64,000 nucleotides of DNA from Leptobrachium leishanense (Eukaryota > Chordata > Amphibia > Anura > Megophryidae): assembly GCA_009667805.1 (NCBI GenBank), contig CM019066.1, positions 116,302,190-116,366,189 on the forward strand, in the 5' to 3' direction. The notes beneath the pieces are model-generated. The model made no database searches. It saw only the letters and a list, made by a program, of their open reading frames with translations, and had not been told where the DNA came from. Positions 22,858-32,890 of this stretch are shown in pieces; position 1 is the first letter of the stretch; every line of letters starts with the position of its first letter. The translations under genes were made by a program, and so were the position numbers.

Positions 22858-24009
22858 GTTGACGTCTGGCGAGCCTTTCACGCTGGTGACCGTGACTATA
22901 CCTTCTTTTCCCCTGTTCATGGTACACACTCCAGGCTGGATTATATTTTTGTACAACACCATTGAGTGACTCTGGTCAAGGTATCGGCTATCGAAGCACA
23001 GACTTAGCACAGAGCCGAAGCACAGAGCCTAGAGGACCCCAACAGTGCAGTGGAGATCCAGACGGTCCTGAAGTCGCTTAAAACTCATAAATGCCCGGGC
23101 CCTGATGGCCTCCCAGCGGAATATTATCGTACCTTCTCACCCACACTGATCCCCCGCCTTCTTGCGCTGTTTTCGGCAGTTCGATCAGGCTCCCCCCTCC
23201 ACCCCCATACATTATCTGCCACGATCAAAGTTCTCCTGAAACCAAATAAGGACGCCTCCGACCTGCGTAGTTACCATCCAATATCGCTCCTCAATACAGA
23301 TCTGAAGATCCTGGCCAAGGTTAAGGCGAACCGGCTGACCCCGCTTTTGCCGTCCCTGATCCACCCGGATCAGGTAGGCCTTGTGCCAGGACGAGAGGCC
23401 CAGGATGCGACCACTCGCGCCTTGGGTGCTATTGGGGTGGCAAAGAGAACTGGTGAAGGCCTCCTCCTGCTTTCCACGGATGCAGAGAAGGCCTTCGATA
23501 GGGTGCGGTGGGACTTCATGTTCTCGGTCCTGAGGGGCCTGGGGGTGGGCCCCTTTTGTTGCAATACCTGTCGGCCCTCTACGATGACCCCACGGCGCGT
23601 GTTAGGGGCAACGGAGCCTTGTCACGTCTGCTAACTGTGAGAAATGGGACTAGGCAGGGCTGCCCTTTGTCCCCCCTGCCCTTCGCCCTCACCCTTGAAC
23701 CACTTTTGGTGGCTATCCGTCGCCATCCAGATATCACCGGGATTCAAGGTCATGCCACCGAACACAAACTGTTGGCATACGCGGATGATATGCTCCTATC
23801 GGCTGTTATGTCGATGCTGGAATCTTATGGCTCTGTTGCAGGTTTGAAGATCAACCATGACAAATCAGAATTCTTGGGAATTTCCCTAGAGCCAGTTGTT
23901 CTGGAATCCGTTCGTACTGCTTACCCGTTCGGTCACTGCCCTACCTCCCTCAGGTACTTGGGTACCTGGCTGGCGACGTCCTCTACCCGACTTTTGGATT
24001 TGAACTTTA
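22858..24009 (+). pseudogene. L1-like ORF2, reverse transcriptase part
   Basis: YTFFSPVHGTHSRLDYIF (endonuclease end, about 22900) is followed in another frame by LKTHKCPGPDGLPAEYYRTF, YHPISLLNTDLKILAKVKAN and LLLLSTDAEKAFDRVRWDFM. After a frameshift near 23560 come RNGTRQGCPLSPLPFALTLE, HKLLAYADDMLLSAV (the YADD catalytic box, about 23776) and SLRYLGTWLA. Broken in at least two places. Confidence 0.85.
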
Positions 24010-24116
24010 ATGGCATGCAGTGGCGTAGCGTGGGGGGGGCTGGGGGGGCCGTGGCCCCGGGCGCAGTTTTGTTAGGGGCGCATTCGCGCCCCTAAAACTG
24101 GCCCGGGGGTTGAGGT

Positions 24117-24361
24117 ACCCAGATGCCGGGCAGCGCGAGAACGCCTGCCCGGTCTTGAACAGTCCGTCCTGTGAAGTGGATGCGGCTGTGTGCGTGCGCA
24201 GCCGGTCACGTGGTCCGGCTAATCAGGTGGTACTGAGTCTCTGTACCACCTGACTGGCCGGACCGCGTGACCGGCTGCTCACGCACACAGCCGCATCCAC
24301 TTCACAGGACGGACTGTTCAAGACCGGGCAGGCGCTCCCGCGCTGCCCGGCATCTGGGTCC
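24117..24361. repeat. 245-bp palindrome inside element 2
   Basis: Near-perfect inverted repeat beginning ACCCAGATGCCGGGCAGCGC and ending with its complement, centre near GGTACTGAGTCTCTGTACC (24229-24247). Homologous to the palindrome at 22540-22791. Confidence 0.85.
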
Positions 24362-24379
24362 CTCAACCCCCTGCCGGAG

Positions 24380-27300
24380 CTGGGGCAACAATCCAGGTGA
24401 GAGCTGGGGCAAATCCATGACCTGGGGGCAAATCCATGAGCTGGTGGCAGTATCCATGAGCTGGGGCAAATCCATGAGCTGGGGGGCAAGTCCATGAGCT
24501 GGGGGCAAATCCATGAGCTGGGGGGCAAATCCATGAGCTGGAGGGGGCAAATCCATGAGCTGAGGGGGCAAATCCATGAGCTGGAGGGGGCAAATCCATG
24601 AGCTGGGGGGCAAATCCATGAGCTGGGGGCAAATCCATGAGTGAGCTGGGGGGCAAATCCATGAGTGAGCTGGGGGCAAATCCATGAGTGAGCTGGGGCA
24701 AATCCATGAGTGAGCTGGGGCAAATCCATGAGCTGGGGGGCAAATCCATGAGTGAGCTGGGGCAAATCCATGAGCTGGGGCAAAATCCATGAGCTGGGGG
24801 CAGTATCCATGAGCTGGGGGGCAAATCCATGAGCTGGGGGGCAAATCCATGAGCTGGGGGGCAAATCCATGAGCTGGGGGCAAATCCATGAGCGAGCTGG
24901 GGCAAATCCATGAGCTGGGGGCAAATCCATGAGTGAGCTGGGGCAAATCCATGAGTGAGCTGGGGGCAAATCCATGAGTGAGCTGGGGCAAATCCATGAG
25001 TGAGCTGGGGGCAAATCCATGAGTGAGCTGGGGCAAATCCATGAGCTGGGGGCAAATCCATGAGTGAGCTGGGGCAAATCCATGAGCTGGGGACAAATCC
25101 ATGAGTGAGCTGGGGCAAATCCATGAGCTGGGGCAAATCCATGAGCTGGGGCAAATCCATGAGCTGGGGCAAATCCATGAGCTGGGGGCAAATCCATGAG
25201 TTGGGGGCAAATCCATGAGTTGGGGGCAAATCCATGAGTGAGCTGGGGCAAATCCATGAGTGAGCTGGGGCAAATCCATGAGTGAGCTGGGGCAAATCCA
25301 TGAGTGAGCTGGGGCAAATCCATGAGTGAGCTGGGGCAAATCCATGAGCTGGGGCAAATCCATGAGTGAGCTGGGGCAAATCCATGAGCTGGGGGGCAAA
25401 TCCATGAGCTGGGGCAAATCCATGAGCTGGAGGGGGCAAATCCATGAGCTGGGGGGCAAATCCATGAGCTGGGGGCAAATCCATGAGCGAGCTGGGGCAA
25501 ATCCATGAGCTGGGGCAAATCCATGAGTGAGCTGGGGCAAATCCATGAGCTGGGGGCAAATCCATGAGTGAGCTGGGGCAAATCCATGAGCTGGGGGCAA
25601 ATCCATGAGTGAGCTGGGGGCAAATCCATGAGTGAGCTGGGGGCAAATCCATGAGTGAGCTGGGGCAAATCCATGAGTGAGCTGGGGCAAATCCATGAGC
25701 TGGAGGCAAATCCATGAGCTGGGGCAAATCCATGAGCTGGGGACAAATCCATGAGTGAGCTGGGGCAAATCCATGAGCTGGGGGCAAATCCATGAGCTGG
25801 GGGGCAAATCCATGAGCTGGGGGCAAATCCATGAGCGAGCTGGGGCAAATCCATGAGCTGGGGGCAAATCCATGAGTGAGCTGGGGCAAATCCATGAGTG
25901 AGCTGGGGGCAAATCCATGAGTGAGCTGGGGCAAATCCATGAGTGAGCTGGGGGCAAATCCATGAGTGAGCTGGGGCAAATCCATGAGCTGGGGGCAAAT
26001 CCATGAGTGAGCTGGGGCAAATCCATGAGCTGGGGGCAAATCCATGAGCTGGGCAAATCCATGAGCTGGGGACAAATCCATGAGTGAGCTGGGGGCAAAT
26101 CCATGAGCTGGGGCAAATCCATGAGCTGGGGGCAAATCCATGAGTGAGCTGGGGCAAATCCATGAGCTGGTGGCAAATCCATGAGTGAGCTGGGGCAAAT
26201 CCATGAGTGAGCTGGGGCAAATCCATGAGCTGGGGGCAAATCCATGAGTGAGCTGGGGCAAATCCATGAGCTGGGGGGCAAATCCATGAGCTGGGGCAAA
26301 TCCATGAGCTGGGGGGCAAATCCATGAGCTGGAGGGGGCAAATCCATTGAGCTGGAGGGGGCAAATCCATGAGCTGGGGGCAAATCCATGAGCTGGGGGC
26401 AAATCCATGAGCGAGCTGGGGCAAATCCATGAGCTGGGGCAAATCCATGAGTGAGCTGGGGCAAATCCATGAGCTGGGGGCAAATCCATGAGTGAGCTGG
26501 GGCAAATCCATGAGTGAGCTGGGGGCAAATCCATGAGTGAGCTGGGGCAAATCCATGAGCTGGGGGCAAATCCATGAGTGAGCTGGGCAAATCCATGAGC
26601 TGGAGGCAAATCCATGAGTGAGCTGGGCAAATCCATGAGTGAGCTTGGGGCAAATCCATGAGTGAGCTGGGGCAAATCCATGAGTGAGCTGGGGGCAAAT
26701 CCATGAGTGAGCTGGGGCAAATCCATGAGCTGGGCAAATCCATGAGTGAGCTGGGGCAAATCCATGAGCTGGGGGCAAATCCATGAGTGAGCTGGGGCAA
26801 ATCCATGAGTGAGCTGGGGGCAAATCCATGAGTGAGCTGGGGCAAATCCATGAGTGAGCTGGGGGCAAATCCATGAGTGAGCTGGGGCAAATCCATGAGC
26901 TGGGGGCAAATCCATGAGTGAGCTGGGGCAAATCCATGAGCTGGGGGCAAATCCATGAGCTGGGGACAAATCCATGAGTGAGCTGGGGCAAATCCATGAG
27001 CTGGGGCAAATCCATGAGCTGGGGGAAAATCCATGAGTGAGCTGGGGCAAATCCATGAGCTGGTGGCAAATCCATGAGTGAGCTGGGGCAAATCCATGAG
27101 TGAGCTGGGGCAAATCCATGAGCTGGGGGCAAATCCATGAGTGAGCTGGGGCAAATCCATGAGCTGGGGGGCAAATCCATGAGCTGGGGGGCAAATCCAT
27201 GAGCTGAGGGGGCAAATCCATGAGCTGGAGGGGGCAAATCCATGAGCTGGGGGCAAATCCATGAGCTGGGGGCAAATCCATGAGCGAGCTGGGGCAAATC

Positions 27301-28530
27301 CATGAGCTGGGGGCAAATCCATGAGTGAGCTGGGGCAAATCCATGAGCTGGGGGCAAATCCATGAGTGAGCTGGGGCAAATCCATGAGTGAGCTGGGGGC
27401 AAATCCATGAGTGAGCTGGGGCAAATCCATGAGCTGGGGGCAAATCCATGAGTGAGCTGGGGGCAAATCCATGAGCTGGAGGCAAATCCATGAGCTGGGG
27501 CAAATCCATGAGCTGGGGACAAATCCATGAGTGAGCTGGGGCAAATCCATGAGCTGGGGCAAATCCATGAGTGAGCTGGGGCAAATCCATGAGCTGGGGC
27601 AAATCCATGAGCTGGGGGCAAATCCATGAGTGAGCTGGGGCAAATCCATGAGCTGGGGCAAATCCATGAGTTGAGCTGGGGGGCAAATCCATGTGTGAGC
27701 TGGGGCAAATCCATGAGCTGGGGGGCAAATCCATGAGTGAGCTGGGGCAAATCCATGAGCTGGGGGGCAAATCCATGAGCTGGGGGGCAAATCCATGAGC
27801 TGGAGGGGGCAAATCCATGAGCTGGAGGGGGCAAATCCATGAGCTGGGGGGCAAATCCATGAGCTGGGGGCAAATCCATGAGCGAGCTGGGGGCAAAATC
27901 CATGAGCTGGGGGCAAATCCATGAGTGAGCTGGGGCAAATCCATGAGCTGGGGGCAAATCCATGAGCTGGGGGGCAAATCATGAGCTGGAGGGGCAAAAT
28001 CCATGAGCTGGAGGGGGCAAATCCATGAGCTGGGGGGCAAATCCATGAGCTGGGGGCAAATCCATGAGCGAGCTGGGGCAAATCCATGAGCTGGGGGCAA
28101 ATCCATGAGTGAGCTGGGCAAATCCATGAGCTGGGGGCAAATCCATGAGTGAGCTGGGGCAAATCCATGAGTGAGCTGGGGCAAATCATGAGTGAGCTGG
28201 GGCAAATCCATGAGCTGGGGGCAAATCCATGAGTGAGCTGGGGGCAAATCCATGAGCTGGAGGCAAATCCATGAGCTGGGGCAAATCCATGAGCTGGGGA
28301 CAAATCCATGAGTGAGCTGGGGCAAATCCATGAGCTGGGGCAAATCCATGAGTGAGCTGGGGCAAATCCATGAGCTGGGGCAAATCCATGAGCTGGGGGC
28401 AAATCCATGAGTGAGCTGGGGCAAATCCATGAGCTGGGGCAAATCCATGAGTGAGCTGGGGGCAAATCCATGTGTGAGCTGGGGCAAATCCATGAGCTGG
28501 GGCAATATCCATGTGAGAGCTGGGGCAATA
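24380..28530 (-). repeat. expanded minisatellite (about 200 units), reverse orientation
   Basis: Two unit types alternate: AAATCCATGAGCTGGGGGC (19 bp) and AAATCCATGAGTGAGCTGGG plus GC (22 bp). Longer G runs or GGAGGGGG occur in clusters, giving blocks of higher-order repetition. It is the complement of the 21.5-kb minisatellite. The outermost unit near 28470 keeps CCATGTGTGAGCTGGGG and the inner edge is AATCCAGGTGAGAGCTGGGG, matching both edges of the 21.5-kb array. ORFs of 1246-1430 codons on the minus strand are artefacts of the repeat. Confidence 0.95.
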
Positions 28531-28619
28531 TCGATAACGTGTCCACAGGTTGGGGGGGGGCGCACAATTCTTGGCTGGCCCCGGGTGCTGACAACCCACG
28601 CTACGCCACTGATGGCATG

Positions 28620-28923
28620 CTACGCACATTTCACTCGGATTTGTCCGGTTGGACGAGTAAACATATATCCTGGCTCGGCCGTGTGGCGGTGCTGAAGATG
28701 AATTTGCTACCGCGTTTGCTGTACCTTTTCCATACTCTCCCTATTGCGATTCTGTCCTCCTTTTTCTCAGCACTTCGGAAAGAACTCTTGAAATTTGTCT
28801 GGCCGAAGGGTCGACCTCGAGTTGGACTGGTGATATTGTGCCGACCAAAGTCCAGAGGCGGTCTGGCCCACCCCAACATAAAACTGTATTACACAGCCTG
28901 CCACCTACTCTGGATCATTGATT
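28620..28923 (+). pseudogene. L1-like ORF2, C-terminal part
   Basis: MLRTFHSDLSGWTSKHISWL, GRVAVLKMNLLPRLLYLFHT and FVWPKGRPRVGLVILCRPKS match the region after the reverse transcriptase in L1/Tx1 proteins. It ends at a stop at 28921-28923, and the rest of the C-terminus is lost before the A-rich tail at 28999-29027. Confidence 0.8.
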
Positions 28924-29029
28924 GATCGGCTGCTGAGTCGGATAAAAGATGGCTCGATTTGGAACGCTCTCTTTCTGAATATCCTTTATGGGCTTTTTTC
29001 AATAAAAATTTAGAATTTCAAAAAAAAGA

Positions 29030-29356
29030 AAACTGTGAGCTGGTTATAGACCAGGCGTTCTAGGATTTTGGAGGCAAAGGGGAGCAGATAGATGGGACGG
29101 TAGTTCGAGGGGGTGGTAGGTTCAACAGATGGCTTTTTTTAAAATGGGGGTGATCAGAGTATGTTTGAAAGCAGAGGGGAAGACTCCAGCGGATGGAGAG
29201 GGGTTAAAAATATGATTCAAAGCAGGGATGAGGACGACCGGTAGAACAGACTGAGTAAGGTGTGAGGGGATGGGATCAAGTGGACAGGTGGTTGGATAGG
29301 AGGACATGAGAACTTCTGAGACATCCTCCTCCGAGACTGGAGAAAAGGAAGACATT
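29030..29356 (-). mobile_element. L2-type LINE fragment
   Basis: Minus-strand FSPVSEEDVSEVLMSSYPTT, CPLDPIPSHLTQSVLPVVLI and AGVFPSAFKHTLITPILKKA form the N-terminal reverse transcriptase block of L2 ORF2. The fragment is bounded by the L1 tail and a short element. Confidence 0.75.
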
Positions 29357-29790
29357 CAGGGTTATCCAAAGAGATTCGAAAAGTCACCGCACGATCGGTG
29401 ACTTTTCGTTCTCTTCATTTCGGTTCCTTTTGCCGATTGCATTTCGGTGACCCTGCGGTGTATTCAGCAAGCACCACAGGGTCCCCGAATTGCAGGGAAA
29501 AGCTGCCGAAAACCTGACGAAAACTAACCGAATGCACGCTGAAAACAAGCAAAAACATCTGGATTAACCTTCGAAAGCGAACAGGAGCCGAACAGGAGCT
29601 GAATCACACAGAGCCGAAGCAGCTGTGAGGTAGAGGAGGCAGTGAATAAATTAGCAAAACCATTTGTATGAATCTGGGAAAATGAAACGCTGTTTGCAAA
29701 GAAACTACTGAGCGAAAATGTCTGAAATTTTCACAGGAGGTCCAGGGAATGATAATAAAGAGGGCTGTTACAAAAAAAATAAGTAAACTG

Positions 29791-29839
<49 letters not shown>

Positions 29840-30251
29840 GAAAAATGCTTAAAGTATCCTAAAAAAATCTATAAATAAAGAGACTTTTTGCTGCAGAATT
29901 TTATAATGAACGGTTTATTAGATATTGAATTAAAACGGGAATATTTTTAACATTGAAGCCTATGGGATTCTCCTGAATAAACTTGCCGAATTAAACCACC
30001 GAATGGCAGGGCATTTCGGGAACCTTTCACTGCTGGTTTGTGTTCTCTGAATAGCCGAAGCAGTGCTTTTTCATGGGGATTTCACTGCCCTCGAACAGGG
30101 ACCGAACAGGCACCGTATGTTCAGGCAATTCGCCAGGATTTGGGGAACTGCCTGCTCTCTGGATAGCCGAATGGCCAGGAAAGGTAACCGAACGCTGATT
30201 CAGCGTTCGGTTACCATTCTCAAGCAATTCGGATCTCTTTGGATAACCCTG
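29357..30251. mobile_element. short element ending CAGGGTTATCCA (long form)
   Basis: The ends CAGGGTTATCCAAAGAGATT and AATTCGGATCTCTTTGGATAACCCTG (written here as two overlapping words) are inverted. The interior contains a run of 46 A at 29791-29836 and shares words with 10468-11081. No clear 8-bp target duplication and no coding region. Confidence 0.65.
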
Positions 30252-31129
30252 ATAGTGGGGTAGAATGGTTAAAGGAAGAGGGCAGTGATGGGGGGGCACA
30301 TGCGCAGGTCGGCCTCTTGCCTGATTTGAGCAGCGGGTGGGGGCGCATGCCGGTCTATTGCCTGTAATGGGCCATGCGTCTGTGCATGGCAAGCGCGTCT
30401 ACAGTGGTTGGGAGGTGGCGTGCTCATGTGCATTGTGCAGGGCAGACGCGACGCTTATTGCCTGCTTTTCAATATTGCCTCCTTTTTCAGAACAGCAGCA
30501 GGTGAAGCAAGTCCAGCGCAAGCCAAATTACGGTGATCCACGAAGCTGAGCGTCACGTCAGGAGACATGTCCCCTCCGCAATTTACGGCATGTGGCCGCT
30601 GTGTGACAGAACAGTCTCTTCCTATAAACACAGACGCAGATCGGGCTGAGGGCAGTATGGGTATAGTGATCCAGTCACGCTATTTTACTTTCTCCAATGT
30701 GCATCGAATTCTCTCCGTGTTGTGGCTCGGCTTGAATTTAATAGGAGAGGCTCTATTCAGTAAACCCTGGCTGTGCCTTGCATAGGGAGCCGCCAAGGGC
30801 ACTGATGCTGGCAGACTGGAGCTGGTTGGTGAGTTTTAATAGCCAAAGAGTACAACTTACAGAGCAATACTTCATGCCCCTGCTCCAGAGACACAACAGA
30901 ACCTGTTGACTTGTCACAAGGCCAAAACAACAACTTTACCCCCCCCCCCCAAACTCTACGGAGGTGCATTCAGTTCCTCAGCAGCTGCTGAGTTGCTACA
31001 TTGCAGCAGTCTCAATGAACACTTAGGCGGAGGATTGCTTAACGAAAAGTGCAGTTTCTGCAATATCCATTCTTGTCCATTTTATTACCACTTTAGTGTT
31101 AATGTTTACCAAGTTCCAATAAATATTTA
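30252..31129. other. no gene or repeat recognised
   Basis: GC-moderate sequence with short ORFs lacking any familiar domain. A C run lies at about 30941-30950. It may contain unannotated repeats. Confidence 0.3.
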
Positions 31130-31312
31130 CAGGTCTATTCAAAAAAAGGTGATCCTCAGGAGAATGATTGGAGAAGTGAAAATTCTAGGTCAAAATAGCC
31201 AAACCAGAAAAATTCTCCCATTTATCTCAATTTCCAAATCACCTATTTAGTCTAGATCGTTCATCTTCCCCTGCCAATTATCCTGGTTTTCACCTTTCTC
31301 TGAATAGCACTG
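31130..31312. mobile_element. short CAGGGTTATTCA-family element, copy R1
   Basis: Inverted ends (CAGGTCTATTCAAAAAAAGG and CTTTCTCTGAATAGCACTG) surround the family core GAAAATTCTAGGTCAAAATAG paired with its partial complement. The ends are diverged. Confidence 0.6.
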
Positions 31313-31544
31313 TTGGTGTGTTGCTCCACCAAAACGTCAAACTTAACATTTCCTTATTGGATTATTTGCTCCGTGACACGTCACTCAGCTGCAAATGCTA
31401 AGTTAGCAGTGCTGAGCGCTGAACTGCAGCACAGCGTCCAGTGCCACGTTGCTAACTTAGCACTTGCGGTGGCTGAGGAACTGAACGCGCCTCAGGACAA
31501 GCCTCTTATTTGGCATTACCGTGGTCACGTGAGAGACATCAACT
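31313..31544. other. spacer with a hairpin
   Basis: Arms AATGCTAAGTTAGCA (about 31396) and TGCTAACTTAGCA (about 31449) face each other around a GC-rich loop. This is probably a separate short palindromic element lying next to the R2 fragment. Confidence 0.35.
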
Positions 31545-31665
31545 CCCTGATTTCAAAAATAGCCGATTTGGAAAGTGAGATGAATGGGAGAATTTTTCTG
31601 GTTAGGCTATTTTGACCTAGAATTCTCCAGTCATTCTCCTGCTTTTCACCGCTCTCTGAATAACC
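31545..31665. mobile_element. short CAGGGTTATTCA-family element, copy R2 (half)
   Basis: Only the right half is clear: AAAAATAGCCGATTTGGAAA, GGCTATTTTGACCTAGAATT and CTCTCTGAATAACCCTG. Confidence 0.6.
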
Positions 31666-32038
31666 CTGTATATACGAGACCGATCGCATTAGTGAGCGGG
31701 CTCAGAGGCAGTGATGGAGCAGAGATGTGCACTTGTACAGCTCCTATCCATCATTCTGCGCAGGCGCTACGGAACGTAAAGTGTGCACATCCTGTTGCAC
31801 TGTGCAATTTGCGGCTCATATGCTACGCATGTTTCGTGGGAGTGCAAATTGCGTAGGCTTCAGGGAGTTCCATCTTCAGGAGTCGCTGTGCTGAATAGGT
31901 GAGCAGAACATGGCAAGGGTTAAAAAAAAAGAAAAAAATAATTGGGCAGAATTATTTACAAAAGAGAAAGCCCAGGTTGGAAACAACAGGATGAGCCAGG
32001 TCTAATGGTCTGATAGGGATATGAGAAACGAAAGATCA
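31666..32038. other. no gene or repeat recognised
   Basis: Short ORFs without familiar domains. An A-rich tract near 31920-31940 is the only simple feature. Confidence 0.3.
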
Positions 32039-32202
32039 ACATGGTTATTCAGATAGTGGTGAAAAGCAGAATGACTGGAGAATGGAAAATTCTAGGTCAA
32101 AATAGGTCAAAAATTCTCCCATTTATTTCACTTTCCAAATCGGCTATTTTGACCTGGAATTTTCCATTCTCCAGCTTTTTCACCGCTCTCTGAATAACCC
32201 TG
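32039..32202. mobile_element. short CAGGGTTATTCA-family element, copy R3
   Basis: It reads ATGGTTATTCAGATAGTGGT at the left and CTCTCTGAATAACCCTG at the right, with the core GGAAAATTCTAGGTCAAAAT and its complement forming a long hairpin. Confidence 0.75.
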
Positions 32203-32654
32203 CAAGTGTAGGATAGGGAGTCAGCAATTGACATGGTGCGATAAAACTTAAACTTTTAATATCATAATAAATTTGTAAAAAAGATCCAATGATCTTGAGT
32301 GGTAGTATATGCCCTTTAACTAACCTGAAATCTAGGGAGAAATTTTGGTACTGCACCCCTATGCAATTAGGAAAGTAGTAATCTGTCACAAAAAAATTTG
32401 GAACCGGGCCTTCATTGGTCCAGGCTAATAGGATAGGCAGAAAGAAATATCTAAAGGATGTGCTGTATTTAATGGGTATGTATTGATTACAGTAGGCAAG
32501 TCTATCAAAAGTTGCAGGGAAACTATTTCCAACCCCTTTCCGCTGTAAAATGAGAAAGTGGTGTATGCCAAGCAGGATATGGCACCATTATGCCTGCTAT
32601 GGCAATGCCTAGAATCAATAAGGCGGTTGGCCAGGGCTATACGGTTGCGGGAGC
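32203..32654. other. no gene or repeat recognised
   Basis: No convincing coding region or terminal repeats. Confidence 0.3.
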
Positions 32655-32890
32655 ATTGTGAAGTTTCAACGGGGTGGGCCACACAGTGTACACGGACGTG
32701 TTGAAACCCTCCCTGTCAAAAAGCTACGATGCACGTTCAACGGGGCTACAAAGAGCACTCCTCCATAGGAGGAGTGAGTTTTGTAGCACATTAACTGCGT
32801 GTCCCACATGGGCGTCAGAGTGGAAGGAACGTCCACTCTCACAGACGTTCCTTCTGCTGTCAAATGCACTCGTGTGACACTGGCCTAATA
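32655..32890. mobile_element. probable short hAT-type element
   Basis: GGCCACACAGTGTACACGGAC at the left and GTGTGACACTGGCCTAAT at the right are roughly inverted, and an internal hairpin pairs GGAACGTCCACTCTC with its neighbour. The style matches 41026-41451. Ends approximate. Confidence 0.45.

Larger units (their letters stand above)
24018..28611. mobile_element. hAT-ended non-autonomous element 2 (palindrome plus expanded minisatellite)
   Basis: Termini CAGTGGCGTAGCGTGG and CCACGCTACGCCACTG are inverted repeats, and the duplication ATGGCATG is at 24010-24017 and 28612-28619. It holds a 245-bp palindrome and a 4.1-kb minisatellite. Read in reverse, the module order (minisatellite then palindrome) is the same as in element 1, yet the termini differ. 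No transposase. Confidence 0.85.
20540..29027 (+). mobile_element. L1/Tx1-like LINE, interrupted by two hAT-ended elements
   Basis: ORF2 pieces occur in order: endonuclease (20540-21079), end of the endonuclease and reverse transcriptase (22858-24009), and the C-terminal region (28620-28923). An AATAAA and short A-rich tail lie at 28999-29027. When the inserts and one copy of each 8-bp duplication are set aside, the protein reads on across both junctions, so both insertions came later. Confidence 0.85.

Noticed and set aside
24223..28629. ORFs of 1246, 1430 and 1400 codons on the minus strand
   Set aside because: Pure minisatellite translation in all three frames, with length due to absence of stop words in the unit.
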